Of a stretch of 10,728 nucleotides of DNA, positions 1-8,987 are shown piece after piece. The notes beneath the pieces are model-generated. The model saw only the letters and a list, made by a program, of their open reading frames with translations, did not search any database and had not been told where the DNA came from. Source of the DNA: Cochliopodium minus (Eukaryota; Discosea; Himatismenida; Cochliopodiidae); contig JAMYWO010000187.1 in assembly GCA_024220525.1 (NCBI GenBank), positions 60,665 through 71,392 of the forward strand, given 5' to 3'. Both the position numbers and the translations under genes were made by a program. Numbering within the stretch: the first letter of the stretch is position 1; every line of letters starts with the position of its first letter.

Positions 1-639
1 AAACCTCTCACTAAAAAGTCCATAGGAAATTTAGGTAAAAAAATAAAAAAAATAAAAATTTTAAATTAAAAATTTTAAATTAAAAAAAATAAAAAAATAA
101 AAAATAATAAAATGTTTTAAATTCAAATAAAAAAACATAAAATTTCTTAAAAAAAAAAATGAAAAAATAGGAAAACTAAAAAAATTATCATTACCAATAA
201 AAAAAAAAAAAAAAAAAAAACCAGAATTTGTTTCTCAATTAAGCTTTGGTATGCTTTCTATTATGTCTTCCTCTTCCTCTTCACAAAACTTGACTATGGA
301 TAAATTTGAGAAGATGGACAACATTTTGCTTGAACCTGAGAATGTTTTTGTTGATGAATGGATTTGTGAAAAGAATGATCTCAACGACAAAGAAGGTAAA
401 AAAAAAAATTTAATTTTTTTTTTTATTTTTTTATTTTTTTTTTAAAAGGTTGGACTTATTCTACTGATTGGACAGACAAGAAATGGTCTAATGTTTCTTC
501 TTTGGCCAAAGTAAGAACTAGAAAGTGGGAGAGAACTCAAAGAAAAATTAATTTGGTTCATTTACAACATGTTGGTTTGGATCCTACTCTACTCTATTCC
601 CCAAGATTTGAAATAGAAGGAGAAACTTTTTGTTGTTGA
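1..639 (+). CDS. DysF (dysferlin C-terminal) domain protein, 3' end of gene
   Basis: Three exons are inferred: 1-34, 225-395 and 449-639, with the stop codon at 637-639. They join in frame to give about 131 residues. The recognisable part is a DysF domain: an acidic lead-in (PENVFVDEWICEK), then DKEGWTYSTDW, KKW and the basic KVRTRKWERTQRK. This matches the family pattern W-x-D-x-W...GW-Y-x-x-x-(F/W)...W...(V)R-x-R-(K/R)-W-x-R, as known in peroxins of the Pex30/Pex24 group, TECPR1 and ferlins. In those families the domain helps membrane-associated proteins act at peroxisomes, the ER or endolysosomes. Ahead of it lies a Ser-rich stretch (SSSSSSQ), and the usual N-terminal DysF half is not evident. 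The protein ends in Cys-Cys. The 53-nt intron at 396-448 is secure because the joined codon restores the conserved GW. The first intron (35-224) is less certain: its sense strand is A-rich rather than T-rich, and translation could instead begin at the ATG at 251. The 5' end of the gene lies outside the window. Confidence 0.72.
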
Positions 640-757
640 AAAAAAAAAATATTGAGAAAAACAAAATTTAAATTATATAAAATGTTATCTTTTTTTGTTT
701 TAAAAACTTTTTTTTTTTAATTTAAATTAATTTTTATTTATAAATTTGTTTTTTTTT
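640..757. terminator. Convergent 3' spacer with candidate poly(A) signal
   Basis: This 118-bp, almost pure A/T spacer separates two stop codons facing each other: gene 1 at 637-639 and the ELAPOR-like gene at 758-760 on the minus strand. An AATAAA hexamer lies on the minus strand at 733-738, about 20 nt past the minus-strand stop, which is a plausible polyadenylation signal. No equally good hexamer is seen for the plus-strand gene, so its poly(A) signal is unassigned and may be a variant. The two 3' UTRs probably overlap. Confidence 0.45.
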
Positions 758-3700
758 TTAAATATTGTCTTCTTCATCAGTCTTGACATTATTGTTATGA
801 GATTCCACCTTTCCCAACTCAGTATCAGTATCCAAATTAATGGACTGAGTCAACAAATTGCTGTATTGATGGTTCAAGCGTCTGTTTTTGACAGCAACAA
901 CAATAATGACTCCCAACAAAGCAGAAACACCAACAATAACAATGATAATGGCTCCGACAGGGATGGATCCTTTCTTAGCTTCGTAATTACAATCTGCTCT
1001 GACAGTAGTGATAACAGCAGGACCGTTACAAGTTGCTTTACGATACATGATTGCTCCTAAAAAAAAAAAGCAAATAAATTTTTTAATTTTTATTTTTTTA
1101 TTTTTTATTTTTGATTTTTTTATTTTTTTATTTGTAAATTTGTAAATTTTTTCATTTTTTTTTTTTTTTTACCCTTTTTGTTGTCAGGTTGGCATTCACC
1201 ATACAAAACATCATAATCAGGGTTGAGAAGAGGGTTGGTGATGGTGGAACAAACGCGGCAGGCCAAACGAGATCTCCAGGTGATCGCCCTCTTGCATTCG
1301 AGAGAACCAGAGAAGGAAATTTGGTTGTATGTTGTTATGTCGCAAACAAAAATCACATCTGTTGTTCTTGACTCGTTTACTTCACATCCTGTTGCTGTTA
1401 AAAAAAAATCATTTAATCAATTTTCAAAATATAAAGAAATTTTAAATAAAAAGAAATAAAAAAAAAATTAAGAAAATTTAAAAAATTAAAATGAAAATAA
1501 TTAATAAAAATAAAAATAAAAAATAAAATAAGAAAAAGAAATTTTAAATAAAAAAATTAAAATGAAATAAAACTTTAAAAAATAATTTTAATCGTGAAGG
1601 TATTTATCGATAACGATAATAAAAAAGAATCAAAAAAAAAAATAGTAAAAAAATTAAAAAAAAAAATAATCAAAAAAAAAAAATTGAATTTAAAAAAAAA
1701 GTGAGATTTACAATCACCATTGCTGTAACTGACAGTCAAGTAAGGTTGATTGGTAACGGGATCAATTTGGGTGCTGTAAGCGACGTTCTGACCAGCACTC
1801 ATACCATACCCTGTTTTGGGATCCACTTCGCAGACGTAGGTGCTGATTTTGTTTCCCTTTGAGTCCACGCATTTGTTGTCCAAGTTGCTGAGACAAGGGT
1901 TGATGTAGTATTGTTTGTTTGAAAGTAAATCTGTGATTGGTCCAAATGTTGTCGCTTAAAAAAAAAATCACAATAAAAAAACGAAACTTAAAAATATCAA
2001 TTTTAAAAATAATCAATAAACAAAATAATTTTAAATCCAAAGATAAACATTAAAAAAAAATAAAAAAAAAATGAAAAAAAGTAAAAAAATAAAAAAAATA
2101 AAAATAAAAATGAAAATATTCAATAAATAATTATAAATCCAAGATAAACAATAAAATAAAAATAAAAATAAAATAAAAATAAAATCATCAATTAATAAAG
2201 TAATGGAAAATAAAATAAGAAATAAAAAGTAATGAAAAATAAAATAAAAAATGTAAATATTATATTCAAATAAAATATTTCTCTGATGAATAAAAATGAA
2301 AGTAAATGTTGAGATAAAATAAAATAAATCAATTGTTAAAAAATAAAAAGAACTAAAAAAAAAAATTAATTAAAAAACATTAAATAAAAAAAATGAAAAA
2401 TAAAAATAACAAGTAAAATAAAAACATTAATTATAAAGTCTCAAATAAATAAATGAAAAAAAAAAAAAAAATAAAATAAAAGTTTTAAAAGGGAGTTAAT
2501 GAAAAAATTACAAAGGGCAGAAATGTTGAAAGTTTGTTTGCTTGAAGAATCAGTGTAGACGCAGTCGGTGGTGCAGGAGGACATACCTGGTTGTTGGTTC
2601 TTTCCGTTGGAGCAAGTGAGACAGTTTGTTGCTCCGTATTGCCAACTGAACTCTCCTATGGAACACAATTTGCAAAGAGTTTGTCCAGAGTCTGGGTTGT
2701 ATGTTCTATCAACAGATTAAAAAAAGTAAAAAAAAAATAATCAAAAATTTATTTTTTTAAAAATGAAAATAAATAAAAAAAAAAATGAAAATAAATAAAA
2801 ATAAAATAATAATAAAACTAAAATATTTAAAAATAAATAATAATGAAAAATAATGAAAAATACAATAATAAAAATATTCAAATTTAATCAAAATAAAAAT
2901 TTGAAATAAAATAAAATAAAACAACATAAAAATAAAATAAAAATATACCAAAATATTTTAAATTAATAACAAAAATATGAAATAAAATCAAAAAAAATAA
3001 AAATTAACCAAAAAATTTGAAATATTTAAATTATAATGAAACGATTTGTAATTAAAAAAAATAAAAATAAAACAATATAATTTAAAAAATGATTAAGGAA
3101 AAAAAAAAAAAAAGTTTTGTTTACCCAGGAGAGCAGAGTGCACAGTTAGGTTGAAAAGGCAATTTGCTGATGGAACCAGGAGGACATGGTGTGCCAATTG
3201 AGCCTCCCTCTACTCCCATCATCACGATGTCTTCCAAGATGGCATACCCTGTGTTGTTTGGAGATTGATGGTATAACCACATGAATGTGTGATCACCTGA
3301 TACAAAAATAAAAATAAGAAATAAGAAATAAAAATTAAAAAAAAATGAAAAAATATTAAATAATAAAAAATAATAAAATAAATAAAAAATAAAATGAAAA
3401 TAAAAAAATAAAAAATAAAAATAAAAAAAATAAATCGAAATAAATCGAAATAAATATTGTTTTACCCTTTTTGATTGGATATGTTACTTCATCTAATCTT
3501 TTCATGCTGCTTCTCCATACGTTTGTTTGCATGACTCCATCTATGAAAAACTCGAGACCCACGTTGTCATCTCCAGTTACTTTGAATCCAAAGTTGATGC
3601 TTCCGTCTTCAACAAAAGTTCCAGAATATTTCAAACTAAAAAAATGTAAAAACAGAATAAAATGAAAAAAATATTTACAAAAAAAATAAATATAAAAATA

Positions 3701-6700
3701 AAAAAAATAAAAAAAATAAAAAAATAAATATTGTTTACAAGGAATCAACTTCGTTTTCATCATGATATCCAGAATCAACAGCCTGTTTGAAAGATCCAGA
3801 ACTACTTCCCTAAATTTTTTTAAAAATAAAATGAAAAATTAAAAATTTAAAAAATAAAATAAGGGTTTTTTCTTTTACAGTGATGATTCTCCATCCATTT
3901 GAACCGCAAATACCCTCGCATCCAGTGGTGAAACCATCAGGCAAATTAGGATGAGTAGCAAGAACATCAACAGGGAAAGCGACAAAAACAGAGGTGGCGT
4001 AACTTCCAGCAGGAACACCCTCACAAGCCAAAGTTTCATTGTTGGCGTAAGTTCCCAAAGGACAAGGTTGGCAATCAAAAGTCTTCTTGTCAGAAGAGAG
4101 TGTAGAAAGTTGTCCCAAAGCACAAACCATGTCTTCTTGGGAACAAGCAACAGTGTTATTAAGAGGAAGGTTGGGTCTCTTACAAATGACGGGCTGGTTT
4201 AGTAAGTAGTAAGAGATTCTTGTCTTCAATTCTGCATCACAAGGAGTGAAGAATTGTTGGTAATCGGATGAAGTGCAGAGGGGTTTGTCCATACAGTGGG
4301 ATGATTGAGGGATGGAGTAGGTGTCGGGCAAACATTCTGTGCATTCGGAAGAGACGGCAGGGGAGAAGGAGTTGGCAGGACAGATGGAGCAAGAGGAGGT
4401 TCCACCGGTGCTGTAGGTACCTGCCAAGCAAGGAAGTTGTGATCCACTGGATGTTTTGGTTCCCAAAGCGACTATTGTCTTTATTTTTGCAAAGACAGCT
4501 CTGGTTACGTTCGATGAGGTGACTCCTCCTACAAATTTCCATCTGAACACATGTTTTCCAGGAGTGACAGTGATTGTTTTAGTGGTGTAGACGATTTGGG
4601 TGCTATTAACGTTGAATACTTGGTTGTTATCTACAGAAAGTGAAAAGCTTGAAGCTCCTTCCGCATTTGTTCTGTAAGTGAATGAAAGAGTTCCTTCAAT
4701 AAGATAGGTCAATTCAAGAAAGAGGGAAGAATCTCCATTTCCAGAAGCAATAACCTAACATCAAAAAATAAAAAAGGAAAAGAATAAATATTTTCAAAAA
4801 AAAAAAAGAAAAAAAATTCACGCTATCTTGAAGTCTCCAATTAGAGCATTGAGAAGAAGAACATGCGAGAGTATATTCATAAGGAAGAGAAGTCCAATCA
4901 TAGTAATAAGAAGCACCTCCAACAGAAAAGTAACCAGGATCTACGTTTACACAGTGATCAGAACCAGGTGGTTGCCATTGTCCAGGATTACACAACAAAT
5001 TACCACAAGCAACTACTTCAGTAGGAGGCAAACTTACACCGTCGTGACAATTCTTTACATTTGGAGATTCTACCCATCTGTATGTCTTGTTTGCGAAACC
5101 GTTGTAGCAAATGCCGATGTCAAAGGAGTAGTCTCTTTCACTGCAAACTGGGCAAGCATAGAGAGATTCCCAAATAACATTGTATTGACAAGTGGTACCT
5201 ACTTCAATCACTCCAGTAGAAGGAGGTCTTTTTTAAGAAAGAAAAAAATGAAGTTAAAAAATGTTAAACTTTTAAAAGCTTTTCAATTATTTAAAAACAA
5301 GAATAAATACCTTGGTTGACCATCTCCTTTGTTAGGATCGCAAATGAAAGTGATGTTCAATTCTCTTTTTCTGGAACAACCAGCATTGTCACCACCAGTG
5401 ATGGACATAACCAAACCCATATCTGAAGGAGCGTTAGGTCTCAAATAAAAAGCAAGAAGGTTTCCCAAATCGACAGAGTAATATGCATTCACTGCTTGGC
5501 AAGCGAAAGATCTGATGTTTCTTCCATCTTGGTCAATACATGAAGTATTATCGTGGTCTTTAGAACAGACGGAAAAAAAGTATTTGTAATTGAGTGAATC
5601 AACAACAGGTCCTGTGAAGAATTAATTTTTATTTAATTGAAAATAAATTTAAAAAATAGAAAGATTGATTACCCCACATTTTATTTTTCATCAAAGCAGT
5701 CAAATTATATTTGATCATACTGTCATTTCCAAGTCTGAGGTTGGAATAAGGTTCAAAAGTACAATCAGTAGAACATTCAGTTGAACCCATGTTGGAGAAA
5801 GTTCCTTTTTCAAATGGAGAAGGAGAAGGTTAAATTAAAAAAAAAATATTGAAGAAAAATTAAAAATGTACCATGACCACATGGAGTACAAGATGTAGAA
5901 CCATTATTTGCAGAAAAACTATTTGCTGGACATTCAGTACATGCACTTCCATTGACAGAATAAGATCCTGCTGGACAGTTAGAGCAGAAAGAAGAAAGAC
6001 CAGAGCTGCTGGTACCATCCTTACATTTCAAACACTCGATAGCACCTCCATTAGAATCTCCATAAATGCTGACGTTTCTAATGATGAATCTGTCAGTGCC
6101 AAAGTTGTCAGCAGTGTATCTGTAAAAGGAAACTCCAAAAGAGGTTGTTCCGGGAGTGAGATTATATGTGTAAGTTGTTAAATCGGTGTCAGATGAACTA
6201 AGTTTGAAGCCAAGGAAATCTTTGTTGGTGTAGAATCCTGCATAACAATAACTAGTACATGTGAATCTAAATGAAATGGATATTTTAGAATCTTCTCCTT
6301 CAATGTTAAGTGGGATAGACAAGAAAGGGGAAGAATATGCTCCATGTCCAAAACCTTTTATATTAAAATTCAATTTAAAAAATTTTTTTTTAAATTTGAT
6401 TCTTTTACCTGAATCTACTGAAACTCCATTTAATCTCCAAGATGGATTTGAACAAAGTTCACCATCGCAAGCTAAACAAAAATTGTAAAAAATCAAATAA
6501 AAATCTTTAAAAAAAAAGATTTACAGAAATTCCATCCACTAGAATAAATAAAAAATTAAAAAAAAAGAGTTTGTAAAAAAAGAGTTCGTAGAAAAAAGAT
6601 TATACCTTGGCCAAGTGTCCCATCTAGTATAAGTACTCAATCTTGGTGCATAAAATCCTTGACCGCAGTTAACACAAGTGCTTTCTCCTTGTAAATAAGT

Positions 6701-8829
6701 ACCAGGAGAGCAAGATCTGAAAATAAATAAAAAAATTAAATATCAAAATGAAACAATAAAATAGAAAATAGGAAAATAAATATAAAAAAGAATTTGTTTA
6801 CCTGCAAACGTAGTCTCCATTAGATCTAAATTGTCCAGGTTGGCAATCATAGCAAGATGCATTATAGATATTTGAAGGAAGGTGGAATTGAGAATCATCA
6901 CAAATTTTGGGGCTTCTCCAACTGTAAATGTGGTCCATCACAGTTCCTGCTCTACACTCGGTTGTCTTCATTTCATAGTCGGTTTCAACACAAGGAAGCA
7001 TAGGTCTACATTCAGTTGATCCTTCGAAAGAGTAAGTCAATGGAGGACAAGATTGGCAGGAAGTGGCACCTGTTTCGTTGTTGTAGGTCCCAAAAGGACA
7101 GCTTCTACATTCTTGTGTTCCTGTTTGGTTGGAGAATTTTCCAGGAGGGCAAGGTGTACCTAATAAAAAAATAAAAAAAATTTTTGATTCAAAAATTGAA
7201 GAAAATAATGTTTATTAAAGATTAAAGATAAAAAAAATGATGTAATAAATCAAAATAAAAATAAAAATATTTTACACATAGAATCTGCATAATCAACTCC
7301 TTCCAAAACAAGTTCATAAATGAACGCTCTGTCGTCTCCGATACTTACGGAATAATCCTTGGCAAAAATAAACTTAAATTTGTGGGTACCTTCAGTCAAG
7401 TTGAAAGAGCTGAAACCGGACAAGTGAGTGGAAGTGAAAGGGATCTTGATCATGTTGTCAATGAAAAAAGTAAGACCATCATAAGAAGGCTCTGCACTAA
7501 CTCTCCAGTTAAACTTGATGGCTCCATCTCTCACCCAAGTTGCTTCGAATTCCAAGATGGAGTTTTGATTATCTTCCAAATAATCTCCAGAATCTATCCA
7601 TGATCCGTTCAAGACCCATCCCGGAAGATCATGCAAGATGACCCCATTCAAATCAGTACAATACGTTTTATAATTGATACTTGGCCATTTATCCCATGTG
7701 TAAACATTCAATGATCCGCCAAGTGAGAAAGTACCTTGATCACATTCACTACCTAATTGATTATAAAACGAAAATGATTTTTGTTCCATTAAGAAAATTT
7801 GTTTGTAAAAAGACGATAATAATAGATATACAAATGATATTAAGCAACTAATTGTATGTTCTGTTGATATAAAAAATTGATCCAAATAATTGGGTCAGAT
7901 TTGATTCATACAAAAAAATATTCATATCTTTTTAAATTCTTGAAAATAAAATTACATTGAGAGGATCCAATTGGTAGAAAATATCCATTAGTACATGTAA
8001 TATCTGTCATTCAACATAAAGATTTTAAAATATAAGTAAAAATCAGATCTTGCTCAATTATTCTTACCACAAGCAAGATTAAATACAGGATTTGGTAATT
8101 GTGCTCCACCAGTACAATTTGAGATTGGATCTTTGAAGAAATAAGCATTTCTTTGATTGTTCACACAAGAAGAATATACTCCGATATAATCAGAAGCAAC
8201 ACATGGTCTGTAATTATCAAAGCATTGTAATGTGTTTTGTAAATTGACGTGGAATGTTGGATTCAACAATTTATAGCAAAATTCATTTGATGAAATACTT
8301 GATACTGGTGCATTTGAAGATAACAATGTTTCTGATCCACAACTATTATATAAATCGTTACAAAAATTTTGGCATAATGATACGTCCACTTCATATGTTT
8401 CATAACTGAACCATAAATTTTGATCTGGTGAACATGCCATGCAACGAAGATTATCCAAAGCATTATTACATGTATCATTTGTCACAGTTATATATGAAGA
8501 GATGGATCTGCTAATAGTATCATTTCTTAATTTTACTTGATCATCAAATGAAGTTTTACAGCATGAATTTTTATTATATTTTTGGCATGCAGATAAATTT
8601 TCCTAATAATAATTAATTTTGAGAGAAATGAGGAAAATAATATCATTATAATGTTAAAAAGATCATTATTTCAATCAATAACGATATATTATTTCTTTTG
8701 TTAACTTATTTTTACCATTTGTGGATTTTGATTGAAATATTCACTATAAGACAATGCACTATTTGATAATGGGCAATTTGCATTGACCACAACCAAAAAT
8801 ACAAAGGATAAAAGGAAAAAATACTTCAT
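758..8829 (-). CDS. ELAPOR-like receptor, folate-receptor-like head, two MRH domains
   Basis: Twenty exons, read from high to low coordinate: 8716-8829, 8068-8602, 7956-8003, 7276-7752, 6802-7159, 6606-6716, 6525-6538, 6409-6471, 5872-6354, 5673-5804, 5311-5611, 4822-5227, 3879-4754, 3739-3809, 3466-3635, 3125-3296, 2512-2705, 1712-1954, 1173-1394, 758-1056. All introns are GT-AG, and the exons sum to 5289 nt (1762 residues plus stop) with the frame kept at every junction. Domains in order: signal peptide 1-17; folate-receptor-like domain about 19-165; five Cys/DY modules (DY at 176, 452, 911, 1178 and about 1650); four beta-rich domains, each opening with a W/L-P...C...W...SG signature; GCC2/GCC3 (ephrin-receptor-like) knots after each; MRH1 about 745-904; MRH2 about 1492-1635; transmembrane helix 1697-1719; 43-residue tail. 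Vertebrate ELAPOR1/2, about 1000 residues long, are endolysosomal type I proteins with one MRH domain; this protein is much longer. The many N-x-S/T sites fit a glycosylated lumenal or extracellular part. The fold family is clear; ligand and role are inferred. Confidence 0.85.
854..958 (-). other. Transmembrane helix and YxxPhi sorting motif of tail
   Basis: Residues 1697-1719 form a 23-residue hydrophobic helix (VGAIIIVIVGVSALLGV and on) followed by the stop-transfer KNRR. The cytoplasmic tail of 43 residues starts with RRLNHQYSNLLTQ. YSNL at 1728-1731 (bases 854-865) is a YxxPhi motif about nine residues from the membrane, the position used by AP-complex sorting signals for endocytosis and lysosomal targeting. 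Vertebrate ELAPOR1 has, as I recall, a similar Y-S-K-L in the same place. The tail ends acidic (TDEEDNI). Confidence 0.75.
1395..1711 (-). other. Intron of 317 nt, A/T simple sequence
   Basis: This is intron 18 of the ELAPOR-like gene, between the two halves of MRH2. It holds A/T homopolymer and AAATAAA-type simple sequence with no coding signature. Donor GTAAAT at 1711 and acceptor AACAG at 1395 (minus strand) are chosen because the spliced codon restores GDSTGC. The neighbouring downstream AG would give a stop codon. Confidence 0.75.
1955..2511 (-). other. Intron of 557 nt, largest in the window
   Basis: This is intron 17 of the ELAPOR-like gene. It is low-complexity sequence of A-runs broken by single T or G (T-runs on the sense strand), with AAAATAAA-type reiterations around 2155-2185. 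It also contains one imperfect 25-bp duplication (2024-2049 and 2126-2150). I see no exon, RNA gene or mobile element in it. Confidence 0.75.
2024..2150. repeat. Imperfect 25-bp direct repeat inside intron 17
   Basis: A segment at 2024-2049 (ATAATTTTAAATCCAAAGAT core) recurs at 2126-2150 with one base missing and one changed (ATAATTATAAATCCAAGAT). Both copies follow TCAATAAA within a few bases. The 102-bp spacing suggests a small local duplication that helped lengthen this intron. Confidence 0.6.
2706..3124 (-). other. Intron of 419 nt, A/T simple sequence
   Basis: This is intron 16 of the ELAPOR-like gene, splitting a Gly codon in a GCC2/GCC3 knot (CSP-G-TYNPDSG). It contains only A-rich simple sequence on the plus strand. 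The long minus-strand open frame at 2757-2951 inside it encodes almost nothing but Phe, Ile, Tyr and Leu, and is a by-product of the T-runs. Confidence 0.75.
5152..5775 (-). other. MRH domain 1 (residues ~745-904)
   Basis: The domain is spread over three exons. It shows the MRH layout: Y-N-L-T-A-L, then GPVVDSLNYKYFFSVC, a mid-domain Y-Y-S segment, GGDNAGC, the R...F-I-C strand and a closing E...C-Q-Y...W...A-C. MRH domains bind mannose-6-phosphate or trimmed mannose glycans using a conserved Gln-Arg-Glu-Tyr set. By eye the Arg (R861), Glu (E887) and Tyr (Y894) are present, but the Gln position appears to be Asn (N829). Six cysteines in the expected order support the fold. Sugar binding is uncertain because of the Gln change. 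Confidence 0.72.
6525..6538 (-). other. 14-nt microexon of the ELAPOR-like gene
   Basis: Exon 7 is only 14 nt, flanked on the sense strand by TTCTAG before and GTAAAT after. It completes the split Ser codon, adds G-W-N-F and starts the next Ser codon. Including it keeps the frame from exon 6 (ending W-P) to exon 8 (starting C-D-G-E). It also restores the W...WP...F...C...W...SG signature seen in the other three beta-rich domains of the protein. Confidence 0.75.
8222..8775 (-). other. Folate-receptor-like cysteine-rich domain (residues ~19-165)
   Basis: The first two exons encode C19, then LSACQKYNKNSCC (C44, C52, C53), later C83, LRCMACSPDQNLWF (C92, C95), then VSLCQNFCNDLYNSC (C115, C119, C126), FCY (C147) and C165. 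The spacing follows the folate receptor and HHIP N-terminal family: C..Y...SCC, C..C.P....W, and LC..FC...Y..C. In vertebrate folate receptors this fold binds folate in an aromatic pocket; in HHIP-type and riboflavin-binding relatives the ligand differs. I recognise the cysteine pattern but cannot say that folate is bound. The one 113-nt intron in the region falls just before the NSCC segment. I know no ELAPOR protein that carries this head. Confidence 0.7.
8779..8829 (-). other. Signal peptide of the ELAPOR-like protein
   Basis: The first 17 codons read Met-Lys-Tyr, then an uninterrupted hydrophobic run (FFLLSFVFLVVV) ending N-A, with cleavage likely after Ala17 just before NCPLSN. This is a textbook eukaryotic signal peptide and sets the start codon at 8829. 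It agrees with the type I topology implied by the single C-terminal membrane helix. On the sense strand the ATG is preceded by an A-rich run. Confidence 0.85.
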
Positions 8830-8987
8830 TTTTTTTTATTTTTTTTATTCAAATTCTTTTTTCAATGAATTTGCACAACGAAAATGAAAACAAATTTCCA
8901 TTTTCCTTCCTTTTGAAACGAAACATCATTAGAACCAATATAAATATGAAGGATATGTGATAGTTTTACAGATTGAAAAAAAAAAAA
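8830..8987. promoter_or_regulatory. Divergent intergenic promoter region
   Basis: The 158 bp between the start codons of the ELAPOR-like gene (8829, minus) and the hydrolase gene (8988, plus) must hold both core promoters. TATAAATA at 8939-8946 lies about 42 bp before the plus-strand ATG. A CCAAT pentamer overlaps its start (8935-8939). The reverse strand of the same site also reads as a TATA-like TATTTATA, about 110 bp from the minus-strand ATG. Both ATGs are preceded by an A-rich run on their own sense strand. The core elements are guesses from composition. Confidence 0.4.

Larger units (their letters stand above)
1258..2563 (-). other. MRH domain 2 (residues ~1492-1635)
   Basis: This second MRH-type domain is built from three exons separated by introns of 557 and 317 nt. 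Key segments are FNISAL, FGPITDLL, QYYINPC, YVCEVD, GYGMSAGQNVAYS, VSYSNGDSTGC, SRTTDVIFVC and a closing ECKRAITWRSRLAC. The shared GP(V/I)xDxL segment and the same cysteine order link it to MRH1. Here the Gln (Q1564) and Arg (R1599) of the sugar-binding set are present, but the Tyr two residues after the penultimate Cys is Arg (R1625) and no Glu is seen at the matching place. It therefore looks like a lectin fold that has lost part of its binding site, the opposite part from MRH1. Confidence 0.72.

Noticed and set aside
1-224. Possible separate gene or minus-strand exon in the A/T-rich start of the window
   Set aside because: The only non-monotonous bases (1-34) fit the plus-strand frame of the DysF gene across a GT-AG intron; nothing else is coding-like.
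2040-2480. AAAATAAA-type reiterations considered as a satellite or transposon remnant
   Set aside because: Units are irregular, no terminal repeats or target duplications are seen, and similar sequence fills most introns and spacers here.
2757-2951. Open frame on the minus strand coding for a 64-residue Phe/Ile/Tyr-rich peptide
   Set aside because: It lies wholly in the 419-nt intron and reflects T-runs; there is no start context, domain or neighbour supporting a gene.
3875-4542. Several overlapping open frames on both strands across the largest exon
   Set aside because: They are frame shadows of the 876-nt exon 13, whose own frame encodes the Cys/DY and GCC2/GCC3 modules with conserved cysteines.
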